Of a stretch of DNA of 64,000 nt, positions 20,225-33,052 are shown in pieces. The position numbers and the translations under genes are program-made. The number at the start of each line of letters is the position of its first letter. Position 1 is the first letter of the stretch. Source of the stretch: Scilla litardierei (taxonomy: Eukaryota; Streptophyta; Magnoliopsida; Asparagales; Asparagaceae); assembly GCA_030789695.1 (NCBI GenBank), contig CM061132.1:151536597-151600596 (forward strand), given 5' to 3'. Under the pieces are notes generated by a model. That model saw only the letters and a program-made list of their open reading frames with translations. It did not search any database and was not told where the DNA came from.

Positions 20225-22444
20225 ATGATGTATGAGTGCCTAGTGGACAGTGCCTCGACGCACACTATCCTTCGCGATGAATGCTATTTCAATAGCATAA
20301 GTAAATATGACGGTCCTGTCATTACAATTTCAGGACTGTCCAAAATAATCGAAGGATCTGGTGATGCAATATTATTGCTCCCAAATAACACAAGACTAAA
20401 AATCAATAATGCACTATTTTCTCCAAGATCAAATAGAAATCTCATAAGTTTCAAGGACATCCGTTTAAACGGATATCACTTAGAAACTAGAGATGAAAAT
20501 AAGGTTGAATACATGTATGTCACTCTTCGTAAAGATGGCCAGAAGACCATCTGCGAAATATTTAAGGGAAGACGTGCCAGCAAATGTGGCCCATTTCGGT
20601 ACTTCATGGTACTAATAGATGCATCCACAAAATGGTCTTATGTGTGCCTCTTGTCCACCCGTAACCTAGCTTTTCCAAAGCTGTTGGCACAGATAATTAG
20701 GTTACGTGCTCATTTCCCCGATAACCATATCAAGAAACTACGTCTTGATAATGCGGACGAATTCACATCTCAAGTCTTCGAAGACTATTGCCAGGCAACG
20801 GGTATAGAAGTTGAACATCCAGTAGCTCATGTTCACACCCAGAATGGATTAGCAGAGTCCCTTATAAAGAGACTCCAATGGATTGCACGTCCATTGCTTA
20901 TGCAATCCCAATTGCCGGTGGATGCTTGGGGGCATGCTATTCTGCATGCCGCATCTCTTATCAGGATACGCCCCTCTGGAGGCAATACATTATCTCCGAT
21001 GCAACTAGCATACGGCTCAACTCTAGATATATCTCATTTGAGAATATTTGGTTGTGCGGTCTATGTTCCAATAGCACCACCTCAGAGGACCAAAATGGGT
21101 CCTCAACGTCGTTTAGGAATCTATATTGGATTTGATTCACCCTCGATTATTAGATACCTAGAACCCCTAACGGGGGACGCATTTAAGGCACGTCTTGCTG
21201 ATTGTGAATTCGATGAGAAAACTTTTCCAAAGTTGGGCAAACATTCCAAGAAGCATGAAGCTTCGGAGACCATTAATTGGGAAAATAAGTCTTTGTCCTT
21301 TTATGATCCGCGTACAAATCTGTGTGAAGATGAGATCCTGAAGATCCTTCACATCCAGAATACAGTACACCAATTGCCGGATAAATTCACGGACAACCAG
21401 AAGATCGTCCGTTCACACGTCCCTGCTGCTAACACTCCAGCTAGGATTGACATCCTTATAAATGGATGCAATCCACCCGCAGCAGAAATGGCTGTACCTC
21501 AATTGAAAAGAGGACGGCCACCAGGTTCAAAAGATAAAGTTCCTCGAAAGAGGAAGATTCCTGGTGAAAATAAGATTATCCCTCCACAGGATACTGAGCT
21601 CAGGACAGCTACCTCTCCCCTCCTAATTTCCCCCGCAGAGGAAACATTAGGAGAAACATCATTAAACTTTGTACGTACTGGGGAGGTACTGGACCGACAT
21701 AGCACAGTCGTCGACGACGATTTTGCGTTCACTATTGCCGTTCACGTCACTGAATACGACGATGACGTCGAACCACTTTCTCTAGCGGATTGTAAACGCA
21801 GAGATGATTGGCCAAAGTGGGACGAGGCGATAAGAGTAGAGCTGGACTCACTCTCGAAACGCAAAGTCTTTGGACCTGTAGTCCAAACACCAGTAGGTGT
21901 AAGACCTGTGGGATATAAGTGGGTTTTCATTAGAAAAAGAAATGAACAAAATCTGATCGTCCGCTACAAGGCGCGTCTTGTAGCAAAGGGTTTTTCCCAA
22001 AGACCGGGTATCGATTATGAAGATACATACTCCCCGGTAATGGATCTCATAGGCTCCCCAGCTGCTACATCTTCTAACCATGCAGAGCTCATCGCGATCC
22101 ATGAAGCGAGCAGAGAATGTTTTTGGCTACGCTCCATCGTCCAACACATTCTCCAATCCACTGGCCTGAAGACCGGTGATCTGGAGCCTACTGCCCTATT
22201 CGAAGACAACGCCGCGTGCATTGCTCAGCTTCAGAAGGGCTACATCAAAGGCGACAGGACAAAGCACATTTCTCCCAAGTTTTTCTGGACGCACGTGCAG
22301 AAGAACGACAAGCAGATTGAAGTTCGACAGATCCAGTCATGCAACAACCTAGCTGATCTTTTTACTAAGGCATTGCCTAAATGTACTTTTGTAAAGCTTG
22401 TAAAGAACATTGGTATGCGACAGTTGAAAGACCTGCAAGCCTGA
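20225..22444 (+). CDS. pol: Copia-2 Pol polyprotein with in-frame deletions
   Basis: 739 residues without a stop. It starts with an aspartic protease (DSAST, catalytic D8). Near residues 111-120 it jumps straight to the integrase core ([12 protein letters not shown]): the pre-integrase zinc finger and first catalytic Asp are gone, while D175 and E211 remain with 35-residue spacing. The reverse transcriptase start is present ([10 protein letters not shown] ... KARLVAKGF ... SPVMDLI). At about residue 609 (near 22052) it jumps to the end of RNase H ([18 protein letters not shown]). The YVDD catalytic core and the RNase H acidic residues before the junction are missing. Both joins keep the frame. 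The product cannot copy or integrate DNA alone. The ATG at 20225 directly follows an AG; the frame could also be entered by splicing. Confidence 0.88.
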   Translation: MMYECLVDSASTHTILRDECYFNSISKYDGPVITISGLSKIIEGSGDAILLLPNNTRLKINNALFSPRSNRNLISFKDIRLNGYHLETRDENKVEYMYVTLRKDGQKTICEIFKGRRASKCGPFRYFMVLIDASTKWSYVCLLSTRNLAFPKLLAQIIRLRAHFPDNHIKKLRLDNADEFTSQVFEDYCQATGIEVEHPVAHVHTQNGLAESLIKRLQWIARPLLMQSQLPVDAWGHAILHAASLIRIRPSGGNTLSPMQLAYGSTLDISHLRIFGCAVYVPIAPPQRTKMGPQRRLGIYIGFDSPSIIRYLEPLTGDAFKARLADCEFDEKTFPKLGKHSKKHEASETINWENKSLSFYDPRTNLCEDEILKILHIQNTVHQLPDKFTDNQKIVRSHVPAANTPARIDILINGCNPPAAEMAVPQLKRGRPPGSKDKVPRKRKIPGENKIIPPQDTELRTATSPLLISPAEETLGETSLNFVRTGEVLDRHSTVVDDDFAFTIAVHVTEYDDDVEPLSLADCKRRDDWPKWDEAIRVELDSLSKRKVFGPVVQTPVGVRPVGYKWVFIRKRNEQNLIVRYKARLVAKGFSQRPGIDYEDTYSPVMDLIGSPAATSSNHAELIAIHEASRECFWLRSIVQHILQSTGLKTGDLEPTALFEDNAACIAQLQKGYIKGDRTKHISPKFFWTHVQKNDKQIEVRQIQSCNNLADLFTKALPKCTFVKLVKNIGMRQLKDLQA

Positions 22445-22628
22445 AGCTTGTACGGATCAGGGGGAGTAACATGTGGGTTGCACTCTTTTTCCTTAAGCTG
22501 TTGGGTTTTCCCACTGGGTTTTCCACAGCTAAGATTTTAACGAGGCAAACACACTTACTCTGGGATCCAGAAGTATCCACCCCTTGCCTCAGTAGCTGAG
22601 ACCGAAGTGATGAATGTGTAAGGGGGAG

Positions 22629-22844
22629 TGTTATGAATGAGGGAGGCCTTTGGCCTCCCCTCCTTCATTACCCATTCATTAGGCCCCATTACTTAGAGTA
22701 ATGGGGACCCTTGGTCTCCTAGAGGCTTTTGGCCTCCCCACTATGAGATATATAAATAGAGCAACATGGCTCTTAGCTAAGGTGACTTATTCTTTTGCTA
22801 AGAAATCTTGTCTCTTTCTCTCTTGAGTTCATCATCATCCAACA
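22629..22844 (+). repeat. 3' LTR of Copia-2
   Basis: 216 bp, TGTTATGAATGAGG to TCATCCAACA. It follows the polypurine tract aagggggag (22620-22628). It contains a TATA-like gatatataaatag near 22746-22758 and palindromic gaggcctttggcctcccc text in the upstream part. It starts like the Copia-1 LTR (tgttatgaat). Confidence 0.85.
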
Positions 22845-22849
22845 ACCTT

Positions 22850-23110
22850 TACATTTTTCACATTACGTACAATAATAGTTTATTTATAAAAAAATCTCTT
22901 TTCTTACATATTACTTACAACAGCCTGGGTATTTTACAGTTACATGTTACAAACAACAATCGTTTATTTATATAAAAAAAATCTCTTTTCTAACATATTA
23001 CATACAATAATTATTTATTTATGAAAAAAATCTCTTGTACTATCAACATTTCAGCCCAATGTCTAACACAATGGTGATGTTATGTGTTTGATTGCAAATT
23101 TTTTATTTCT
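22850..23110 (+). repeat. SINE-like array, right half, with about 50-bp tail repeats
   Basis: Continues the SINE-like unit cut by Copia-2. Four imperfect tail units (acatattac...aataat...tttatttataaaaaaatctctttt) run to about 23040. A further decayed tRNA-related head follows (atgtctaacacaatgg ... gtgtttgattg, about 23058-23094). Confidence 0.5.
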
Positions 23111-24150
23111 TACATATATTTATAAGGTAATTATGAATTTATCATAGAAAATTTTTAGACCTTAGGTTAGATTTTTGATTCATATGCTAATAGAGCATTC
23201 CTATGCTAATACATCATGCAAACCATTAAAAATATTCTTTACATCATCTTTATTTTTCGCCCAGGGCAAAAAGAATTCCTGGTTATGCCACTGATCTTCA
23301 GATAAGACAAACTTTTTTAAATTTTTTAAAAACCATTTTCTATTTTTTGCATGAAATTATATTATCTAGAAGCGTAACGTTACCCTTTTGTGTGTTATAG
23401 TTATGTTCTTTAAAAAAAAATGGGAATGTGCCAATGGCCTATGGTCCAGCCACATTTCCCTCGCTCTCCAGCACGAGTTTGATCCTACTTGGTTGCAGTT
23501 CGCGTGCGCGTTTAACGGACTTCTGTCGAATCAAAAATAAAGGGAAATGGAAATGGGCATCATCGGGGGCCAATACATGGTGTAACTAGACAGAGATGCA
23601 AAAATGTGAATTTGTGTGCAAAAACATGAAATAACCCGAAGGCTGTGTTTTTTTGGGGGCAAAAAATTTGATATAACCACAAAATTGCAACATGCAAACT
23701 TTGGTAATAATTTTGTGCAAACAGATGATGAAACAGTCTGCAATTGCTACTGATGCCATAGTTATAGATGTACTCGGATGAGTTGCGGATGAGTTGGATG
23801 AATTTATCTTCTAAGTATCTTATAATTTGCACAACAAAGTCAACAACAACGTTAGTGAGTTGAATTCAGGATGTGTGCGTGGCTCCTTTGCTACTCGTAT
23901 CAAAACCTAAAGAAGCCATCAAAATATGATATACAAATAGAGAATGTTTAGGATAGAATAATATACGTCCTCCCTTGAAGGATGATTTCTATAGCTCTAT
24001 TCAAAGGGTACTTTGATCATTTCATATATCGGGACCTTTTTTGTGATACATGAGTTTTTCTCTTTTAAAATACTTTGAAATCTTTTCAAAGCGATATTTA
24101 AAAACATATTAATACTATTTAAAAACATTTTTATCATATTTGTGTGTGTG
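23111..24150. other. AT-rich non-coding stretch
   Basis: No gene or element boundary recognised. Two overlapping short minus-strand frames at 23531-23832 have no recognisable motif. Confidence 0.4.
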
Positions 24151-24793
24151 TAACTCCAAAATTTAGGCTTTTAAACCTAAGACTCTACTTACATAATTTT
24201 ACACACTCTAGAGTATTGAGTCTTGTTTGTATTGTCTTAAGCCTTTGAGTCTTCATTTGAGTCTTCATATGTTTCAGAACTTGACTCTTGAATGGCTCCA
24301 TGTTCATATCTTGAGCTACTTCATATCTGTGTTCTACATGGCTTTTATGTTTCTTTTGTTCTAAGACTTTGATCATCATATTTCTTACATGCTTGAATTA
24401 AGATCTTTAGTACCATATCATTTGTGAACATCATCAAAACTCCACTTGGGTGTCTCAATATCCCAACAAACTATATCCCGAATAGGATACTGCATCATAT
24501 GGTTGGCCTCTCCATGTTGTCGAACTTCATGTTGAAGACCGAGCTGACGAAGTGCTGAGCCGGGCCGTCCGAAGCTCCTCAGAGTTTTCGAACTATGAGC
24601 CACCAATCCTTTGACTTGAGAGTCCATGCATTGTAGAATTCCATTAGCTCGGCATCTACATATCTGACTTGTGTAGAGGCAAATAAGCGGGCTCCGAGTA
24701 CAAGCGAGTTAGCTCTGTACAAGATAGCTCGTCTACATCTCCAATACTTCTTCTGCGCCTCAATTGAGCCAACTTTCACAAATCTCCACCTTG

Positions 24794-27700
24794 ACGAGAA
24801 TTAGGCATACGCCTCACAATCGACCTTCAATGCACCCGAGAATTAGGCATATGCCTCACAGTCGACCTTCAATGCACCACCTTGATAGAGTAACCTTGTA
24901 TAATTGTGTTCCCTTAAATTTTCTCCGAAGAGCTCAATGCCCCCATTAAGGCTCACCTGGCTCCACCAAGCTTCAATGCCCCAAACTGGGGCCGCTATTG
25001 CCATCATCTCGAAACAACGTTAAGCAAATCCAAGCAGTGCTTAAACTTAGCTCCAAATACAACCTTAGTCAACATGTCTGCATGGTTGTCATCTGCTCTG
25101 ATCTTCAGCAAATTGATGTCATCGTCTTCTTCTCCCACATAGTCTCAGATGAAGTGGTATCTCACATTGATCTGCTTGGTACGTGCATAGAAGACCCGAT
25201 TCTTAGCCAAGTGCACCGCACTTGGCTATCACAATGGAGATCATACATGTCTTGGTAGACTCTCAGATCATTCATTAAGCCCATCTGCCATATATCTCTT
25301 TCACGGCTTTAGTCAATGACATGTATTCTACCTTCGCAGTAGACAAGGCCACCGTAGACTGAAGTATACTCCACCAACAAATTGGAGCTCCTGACAGGGT
25401 GAAGACGTAGCCTGGATCTCCTTCTAACCAAATCACCAACATAGTTTAAATCGACATATCTGACAGCTCCCAGACCATCGTTAGCTTGTACATATGTCAA
25501 TCTGACGTCAATTGTGCCATTGACGTATCTAAGTACCCATTGAACAGCTTGCCACTGTACTTTTCTCGGATTGTGCATGTATCTACTCACCATGCTAACT
25601 ACATGTGATAGGTCGGGTTGTGTATATACTGTAGCATACATCAAGACTCCTACTATATTTGCATATAGTATACTCTCCATGTGCTTCTTCTCATCTTCGT
25701 TCTTCGAACAATGCTCAGCACAGAACTTGAAGTGAGGTGAAAGCAAAGTAGCTACTGACTTTATAATTTCACAACTAAATCTCTGTACGACAGACTTCAA
25801 ACATTGACTTTGTGAAAGATGAACTATACCTTCACTTCAATCTCTTGTGATCTCCGTCCCAAGAATCCTTCATGCTTTGCCTTAGTCCTTCATCTCAAAT
25901 GCACAACTCAGCTCTGACTTAAATATCTGTAACTCCACTTTATGTTATGAAGTGATGAGCATATCATCAACATAAAGCAAGAGATAGATGAAGTACACAT
26001 CATCCAGCCTCTAAAATAATACGTGATTATCATAGGGAGTACAAACATATCAATTATCATTCGTCATAAAGCGTTCGAAATGCGTAAACCATTGTCTATG
26101 TGACACATATGTGACTTCTTCAGCCAACATGAAAGCCAATCGCCACTTTTATATCCTTCGGGCTGAGCCATATAGATCTCTTCCTCGAGCTCTCCATACA
26201 AGAATGACGTCTTCACATCTAGTTGTACCAGCTCAAGGTCGAGCTATGCAACTAATGCCAATAGAATCCAAATTGAGCAGTGCTTCATCACCGGAGAGAA
26301 AACCTCATCGTAGTCGAAGTCTTCTCTCTGCACATAGTCCTTCGCCACAAGACGAGCTTTGTAGCAAATTTCTCCAACTTCGGCTTCGTCCTTCTTGGTG
26401 TAGACCCACTTACACCATATCGCCTTCTTGCCTTTTGGAAGATCTACCAAATCCCATGTTTCATTCTTCATCAGTGATTACATCTCCTCATCCATTACTC
26501 TCCTCCACCTGCCTTGGTCTTCAAACTGCTCTATATCTCTAAAAGAAGTGAGTATGCCAATACTTACATTGGAAAAAGGAAATAAGACCATCTCAGTGTA
26601 ACGTGCAGTTCTTCGTATCTCATGCCTCGATATCCTAGCTGCTATGGAATCCATTTGTTGTGTGATCTGTGGTGACGAGCTATCTCCACCTTCCGAGCTT
26701 AAACCACCAACATCACCAACATCTGTATAGAGTACATCGTCTACAGTCTCTGGTGAAAGTTAGCTAGAGTCAGTAACGAGCAGTCTGGAACCTTAGACAC
26801 CTCCATGTAGACCTGCTTCATTTGTGTCTCTTTGGGCCCCACCATTGGTTTATGCTCCTTCTTCAACAGTACTGACAGCTTGTATCCTTTGACATGATCG
26901 CTAAAGCCCAATAAGATGGCTTTTATGGCTCTAGCATCGAACTTGTCTTCTTTCACATTGTAGTAGCTTGGACAGCCATGAACACGCAGAGACTCATAAT
27001 CGAGAACTGGCTTTTCTGACAGAACTCCAAAGGAGGTTATCCATCCAATGCTGCAGAAGGTAGGCTATTAACCAAATAGGTCGCATATGCCAGGGCCTAT
27101 ACTCAGAACTCCTTCTATAAGCCGACAATAGATAGCATACATCAAACTTTCTCTAGCAAAGTCTGATTCATCCTCTCGGCTACTCCATTCTGATGTGGCA
27201 TGCCACAGATCATGAAGTGTACCACAGATGATGAAGTGTCTCTGAATCCCTTCATTTCTGTAGAACTCTTGGAAAGTGTTCGACCTATACTCTCCACCGT
27301 TTGCACTTTGGAGTCGTCTGACTTTTCGACCTGTTTGAGTCTCGACCAACTTATTCCATTCTATGAACATACTCAGAACTTGGTCCTTAGACTTTAGAGG
27401 AGACACCCAAACCCTGCATGAGAAATCATCAATAAAAGATACAAAGTAGTGGTTACCTTCCAATGAGGTCGGCCTAGTCGGTCCCATACGTCGGTGTGAA
27501 CATAGTCAAGCGCTCCATTCGTCTTATGGATGGCCATACCAAATGATGCTCGTGCCTGTTTTTCGAAGACATAATGCTTGGAGAACTCTATATTTCTGGT
27601 CTTGGCTCCTCTTAGATGATCTCAATCTATAAGCTTTTGCAGAGCTTTTTCACCAACATGACCTAGATGCATGTGCCAGAATAGCGAGTCGTCTCTATCG

Positions 27701-28868
27701 GCCTTACGGGTCATAGTTGTTGTGCCAGTCACGACCGAGCCATCCAAGTAGCATAGATTACCTTTACGCCTTCGCTTCATCATGATCATAGCTCCTCATG
27801 TCACCCTCAGAGCTCCATTCTCCATTGTCACTTGGTAGCACTTAGCTTCGAGTGAACCTAGCAATATGAGGTTACACTTTAGATCGGGAATATAGCATAC
27901 CTCATCAATATCTCATGTAACACCATCGACCATCTTCATCCTAACTATCCCGACACCTGTTGTGCTGCAAGCCCGATTATCACCCAATAGGACTGTACTC
28001 TTATTCCTTCATGAAAAGTCGAAAGTACTCTCTATGTGGTGTCATATAAAAGAAGCATCCTAAGTCGAGCACCAAACTATCTAAATTCATGCTCTCCAAA
28101 GCACCAACTAGTACCCACTCTTCAACCTCAATGCCTTTAATGACATTAGATCTAGTGTCGTGCTTCTTCTTTGCCTTCAAACAATCTTTGACCCAATGTC
28201 CTCTTTCTTTACAGAAAGCACACTGGTCGTTCACTAAGTCCTTAGGAAGAGGCCTATACTCTTGTCCATGGACTTAGGTTGAAAATACCCCTTTTGAGCT
28301 CTAGCCCTCTCATTGCTCTAGCCTCTTATCACGATAAGAGTTCGTTAGCTCGGTTTCTCGTGTACTCATCGTTCCTCCTGAACTCATTGCTCTTAAGAGC
28401 ATTGGACACCTCTTTAGACGTGATCGAGTCCTTACTGTAAGTAAGAACTGACACCAAATGCTCGTAATGATTGGGTAGAGAATTGAGAAGGACCATCGCT
28501 TTATCTTCATCGTCGACCTTCACGTCAACGTTCCTTAGGTCGGTTAGAAGCTTGTTGAAGTAGTCGAGATGTTTCTCAATAGAAATACCCTCCTCAAGCT
28601 TCAAACCGAACAGTTTCTTCTTGAAATGCAGTCGGTTTTGGATGTACTTCTTCATATATTTGTCGCCAAGCTCTTTCCAAAACTTTCTTGCATTTGTCTC
28701 CTCCATGAAAAGGTACTTATTCTCCTTCGTCAAATACAGTCGGATCGTCCCACATGCATTGCGATTCAGAGTTCTCCACTCCAAATCTGACATGCTCGTC
28801 GGCTTCTCGTCCAATGCGATATCTTGACCAAGTTGGTTCAAGACATCTAGAACCTCGCATCTCGACAT
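24794..28868 (-). pseudogene. Copia-3 gag-pol relic
   Basis: Gag remains as 179 codons at 28868-28329 (fold signals WKELGDKYMKK, VLLNSLPNHYEHLV). A CCHC knuckle (CAFCKERGHWVKDC) lies near 28222-28180. The protease site reads LDLGC, so the catalytic DSG is changed. The pre-integrase is readable near 27680 (LWHMHLGH). Integrase at 27487-27068 keeps FIDDFS. Reverse transcriptase pieces at 26471-26244 are KARLVAKDY and a YVDD at 25974-25963. RNase H at 25800-25309 shows GVLMYATVYTQPDLSH. A 42-bp direct duplication occurs near 24797-24880. Many stops and shifts make it non-functional. Confidence 0.82.
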
Positions 28869-28959
28869 ACCGAAGTTGATCTTGAAGGGTTATCTGGGTC
28901 CTTATGGCAATAAAATCGATGTCCAGCATAAGTCGAGCGGACGACGAAAGCAAAACAAC

Positions 28960-30785
28960 GTAGCGAAAAACAACTTAAAATAGTTTTAAGTTAAGCCCTA
29001 AAGAATTAAACCCTAGCCAAAATCTCTACTATCCTGGGGTGGGTCTGACCAACCAATAAAGATATATCTATAAAATTAACTGCAATTATAAATGCATGAA
29101 TTAAACTACTAACCTTTGCCTCGCACGGTAGCGAGATGCAGAATCCTACGAACCAATGCCCCGCATTGGGGCTGAGCCGCTTCTCCTGAGCCAAATCGTG
29201 TCCCGCGGCGAACAATCTCCTTGTCGCCGAGCCAACCATGTGCTCCAGAAATTTTCACCTTGAGTGGATCCTCCGTCAGGACTTCGGATCCGATCCGAAC
29301 TCCTTCGTAGCTTTGCTAGAGCCCGATCAGGAGCAATGAAGAATAAGGGAAAGCGGGAATCGAATTTAGCCTATTCGATCTAGGTTTGCTCTTAACTTTT
29401 GAGAGCTCCCTTGATTCAAGGCTTGGTGTGGGGTGCACCGATACAAGTTTCAAGGAAGGGGGTTGGCCCCTATTTATATAGGTAGCTGGCCCCTCCTCTT
29501 TTCACCATATCTGATGTGGGACTAAATTTTAGAGGAAAAATCAATTATTAGTTTGCCTTCACGAAGGCCAAACTTTAACGAAATTTTCCTTCCTCACAGT
29601 TGAGCTTCGTAAGCGATATCATATATCAAATCGAAAAGTACTGAATGGTGAACGCATAGAAATAAACGGTGCTCAATTCTGACTCCGTTTGACCCATCAA
29701 ACGTATGTTCAAAATTGGCCAAAAAACTTCATTTCGCTGGAAAAATTCCAGCCACCAAAGAAAAGAAACCCCCCAGTTGGTGGGGCCCACCAGCGGCCCC
29801 ACCCACCCAGCACTGGGTCCTTGTGGGCGGGGCGCCTGAGGGTCGGTCACCCTGCCCGCCCGCTGGGCTGGGCGAGCCCAGTGCCCATCATGGGCACCTC
29901 AGCCTAAATCTTTTGGCTGGATTTTTTTTACTCCCGTTTTTTTGCTATCTTTATTTTTGTTTTTGATATTCTTTCAGCCTTATTGGACTTGGATCAAAAA
30001 CCAAAAATAATCTACGACATTCCTGGACTTCTGATTGAGCTTGTTCTATGCCTTTAATATAAATATACTCGCAAATCCTTTACGACATATATTAAATCCT
30101 TTGCATCTCATGTGATAATCTCACATCATTAATTCCTCTTGGGCTATATCGCAAAACTTTTGTGACACAATTAATTCACAGACATCCAATTTATCTTCTT
30201 AATTCTACCTATTACTTAACGAATGTCCCACTCTGTGTGAGACCCTACAGACTGGCCCTACTACAGGTAGGGCTCGAAACCATAGATGACAGTAACTATG
30301 AGCAGCAGGTGTCGTTCCTGTTTCGGTATCATCATTATGTGGCTAACTCATTGACATGAGTATTGTTGGGACCACCTTGACTGTGTCCGTGATGAATGCC
30401 GCAATGTCAATCCCTTCGTCAAAACTATGTCGCTTAGCCAAGCCTATGGTATGGTCAACTATCAACCCTAATAGCTTGAACTCGGTTAGTCTCTATCGGT
30501 CTTTAGTCTATCAATGTTGGACTTTTTCCAACATAATTTGGCCAAAGTTTTCACTAAAGACCGAACCAACACGTTCGACACTAACTCCGCATAAACGGGA
30601 GAGACGAATCCTCTCTTCGTCATTACTCTCCTCACACGCTTCAAGTGTCACCCAACTAAAGACCTTTCGACAGGCCGTGCCTCGAAGCTAGGTCAGGGAT
30701 CTAAGAGACATCGGTCACATACAGGTTCGTACAATGACCTCAAGTCTAAGGACCAACTTGTCTATCATCGCTGAGAGTTATCATT
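28960..30785 (-). repeat. Probable 5' LTR or leader region of Copia-3, with GC-rich tract
   Basis: No gene. A TATA-like element (on the minus strand cctatataaatagg) lies at about 29469-29482, followed in that direction by leader-like text. 29770-29905 is GC-rich (gtggggcccaccagcggcccc...). Text at 30230-30780 is typical plant LTR material. The LTR assignment is by position and style, not by a matched pair. Confidence 0.4.
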
Positions 30786-33052
30786 GACAGTGATTTTCAT
30801 ATTATATCTATATTTTTTTCAGTTTGCTTTTCCAAGTTTGACACCATTTTCAGTTGCAAATGCGAGCAAATTAGAAGAGTAACACGAAAAATTATCGAAT
30901 TTAAAACAAATAATAAACTTTCATATATATTTTACGTAGGATTACATGCCAGATTATAATCTTACAAGAATAGAATACCCCAAAAACTAAACAAAATAGC
31001 CAATTTCACATTTTTGAATGCAACACCTTCACTTTGGTCATCCATAACAACAAGCTCGTTTTCAAACAATATTGCAATTCTTAAAAAAAGCTCCTCTCCT
31101 TCGGCAAAACCCCACTTGAAAAACTGCAATCACCATGCATCCAGCTAGCATAACCCAAACAAACGACCTGAATTTTTTATGGTTCCAGATCTAGCCATAA
31201 TAACAAGCTGCCTGCAATCGAAGATATTATTCAACTCCGTAAACCAAGATAAAGCTTCAAGAAGAAACCCAAGATCAAGGTCCACACGACTAAGAGAGTG
31301 ATATGTTTATAAGAACAAACTTTTGAGAGTAGAAAATAAGTGGAGAAAGAGCACTTTCGTTCACAAAAAAACATACATGCACACACATGATCACTTGAAG
31401 TCACGGAACCTTATAATAAAAGATAGTATTTAGTTAAAAAAAATTACAAGAAAACCGGGGATAACATTTGATGGTTAACTTTAATGTCCATGGTTTAGCT
31501 ATTTTCGTAGAAAACATGAAAAATTCTGGCAGTTTACCGATAACATGGGTGAGAAAGATACATCTCTCTTAACTTATTTTCCTGACATATCCACAAAAAC
31601 ATGCCAGGTACAGATTACAAAAGCAGAGGATTCCTCAAAAGTATGATGTCCGCCGACCATTCCCACCCCACCGCACCAAAACGCGCCGCGCACAAACAGC
31701 TCCTGGAATGAGATTCTCATAGCCAGCCTATAAAACATTGCACAAGCACAGTAATTTTCAGCACATGAAAATGCACCCCAGGGCTAAATACTGCATGGTG
31801 ACATATCTCAAGGTTTTGATCAAGAATGTCCAAGAACTCGCTCCACTCTTTGAAAGAAAATGGGAAACATGGTCACGCTGAAACATATCTCCTCCTTCAT
31901 CCATTTATGAGCTATCCTGTCCAGTGTCCCCAATGTAGATGCTCGATACCGCATCTCCCCATCTGCTCCAGACTCGTGCCTTATCCATGTCAGGGTGAAG
32001 GTATAACCTGCAGGCCATCATCGACGGTCAATAACTAACGGGAAAAACTAACGCACCGGTATTTTTTTTTTTTACAAAGAGGTGCCTTAAGCAACATTGG
32101 TTGCACATGAAAAGGATGGAAATAGAAGAGAATGCCACTGGGATAAACAGCTCATCTTTTTCACCGCCACCTGAAGCGTTGGTAAAGGCTTGTTTTTAAC
32201 CAGGATGTCACAAGTTAAAAGTTGGTTGATGCCTGATATGTTTAGATGCATTTCTAATTTTACATGGGAGCAGATGGGAGTCATCGACCTTTAAGAGAAG
32301 GAAAGAGAGAGAAAAATGGACTGCAATAAGAATTTTCATTGATATCGTCTACATGCATATTTCATTGACTACACTTTGTTTTATTTCAGCCAGGTATCAT
32401 TTGACACTTCTACCGTGAAACCATGTTGTGTTTGATATGCGTGGGACACACATAGCAGACACGCGTCATGTGTAATTTTTTTGGGCAGCAGGTTGTGACT
32501 GTGTCAGCGAATCAGTATGGCCATATCATGCAACATAGCACCCAGTCATATATATAAATGAACATTGGTCATATCTGAAGAAATAATAGCAACTCAGTGT
32601 GAAACATAAGCATATATGAACCTCCTTTGGAAGAAAATTCATAAAGTGGGAAAGGAGCAATTCTATACCTAAATCACACAACATTGAAGATGAATGGACG
32701 AAATTATATACTAGAACGTTCACCAATTTAAGGGTAAGGGTATTTCAGCATTAACTCTGCTCAGATATCATCAATGTTTTTACCTAGCAATGTAAGTACC
32801 AAAGAGATGTCACTAAAATTCATGCTCTAAACGCTGTAAACCCAAAAACAAGATGAAAAGACACTAAAATCTTCTCCAATCAACTAGTTTTATATTTTCA
32901 GAGAATAAGAGGACACCTGTGTGGACTATTTATTTATTCGTTTCATTCCAACCCTATAAGCTTCAATCTTTCTTTTCACATTGACTTTTCTTTTTCACTA
33001 TTGTTGTTCTCTCAACGTCAAATCCTTTCCTCATAATAAACTGATAGATCAA
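30786..33052. other. Low-repeat DNA between elements
   Basis: Apart from the candidate exon at 31820-32007 no gene was readable. Composition and lack of repeat features suggest old host sequence, possibly introns and the 3' end of a gene on the minus strand. Confidence 0.35.
31820..32007 (-). CDS. Candidate terminal exon of an unidentified gene
   Basis: On the minus strand an acceptor (ggcctgcag|gttatacc) is followed by 61 open codons and TGA. The peptide begins YTFTLTWIRHES, has RYRASTLGTLDRIAHKWM in the middle and ends RVERVLGHS. Its composition looks like a real protein end, not low complexity. I do not recognise the family. Upstream exons were not found in 32.1-33.05 kb; they could lie beyond the retrotransposon at 33053-39815, which would then sit in an intron. 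It may also be a pseudogene fragment. Confidence 0.4.

Larger units (their letters stand above)
17494..22844 (+). mobile_element. Copia-2: non-autonomous Copia retrotransposon with open gag and pol frames
   Basis: A 5351-bp insertion flanked by acctt on both sides (17489-17493 and 22845-22849), within a SINE-like unit whose neighbour supplies the unoccupied form. The right end is a 216-bp LTR (22629-22844) with polypurine tract aagggggag before it. Inside are an intact gag (19049-20089) and a continuous pol (20225-22444) that lacks the pre-integrase region, the first integrase aspartate and the reverse transcriptase core. The left end begins TGTTAGCG but does not match the 3' LTR, so the 5' end is rearranged or foreign. 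Confidence 0.75.
24151..30785 (-). mobile_element. Copia-3: decayed Tork-like Copia retrotransposon (limits approximate)
   Basis: Minus-strand order gag (28.9-28.3 kb), zinc knuckle and protease (28.2-28.0), pre-integrase and integrase (27.7-27.1), reverse transcriptase (26.5-25.9) and RNase H (25.8-24.8) fits Ty1/Copia. A polypurine tract (aaggtggagatt on the minus strand, 24782-24793) precedes a 3' LTR starting TGTGAAAGTTGGC at 24780. The 5' flank (28.96-30.78 kb) looks LTR-like, with tatttatatagg at 29470-29481, but no matching copy of the 3' LTR start was found. Stops and frameshifts occur throughout. Confidence 0.7.
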
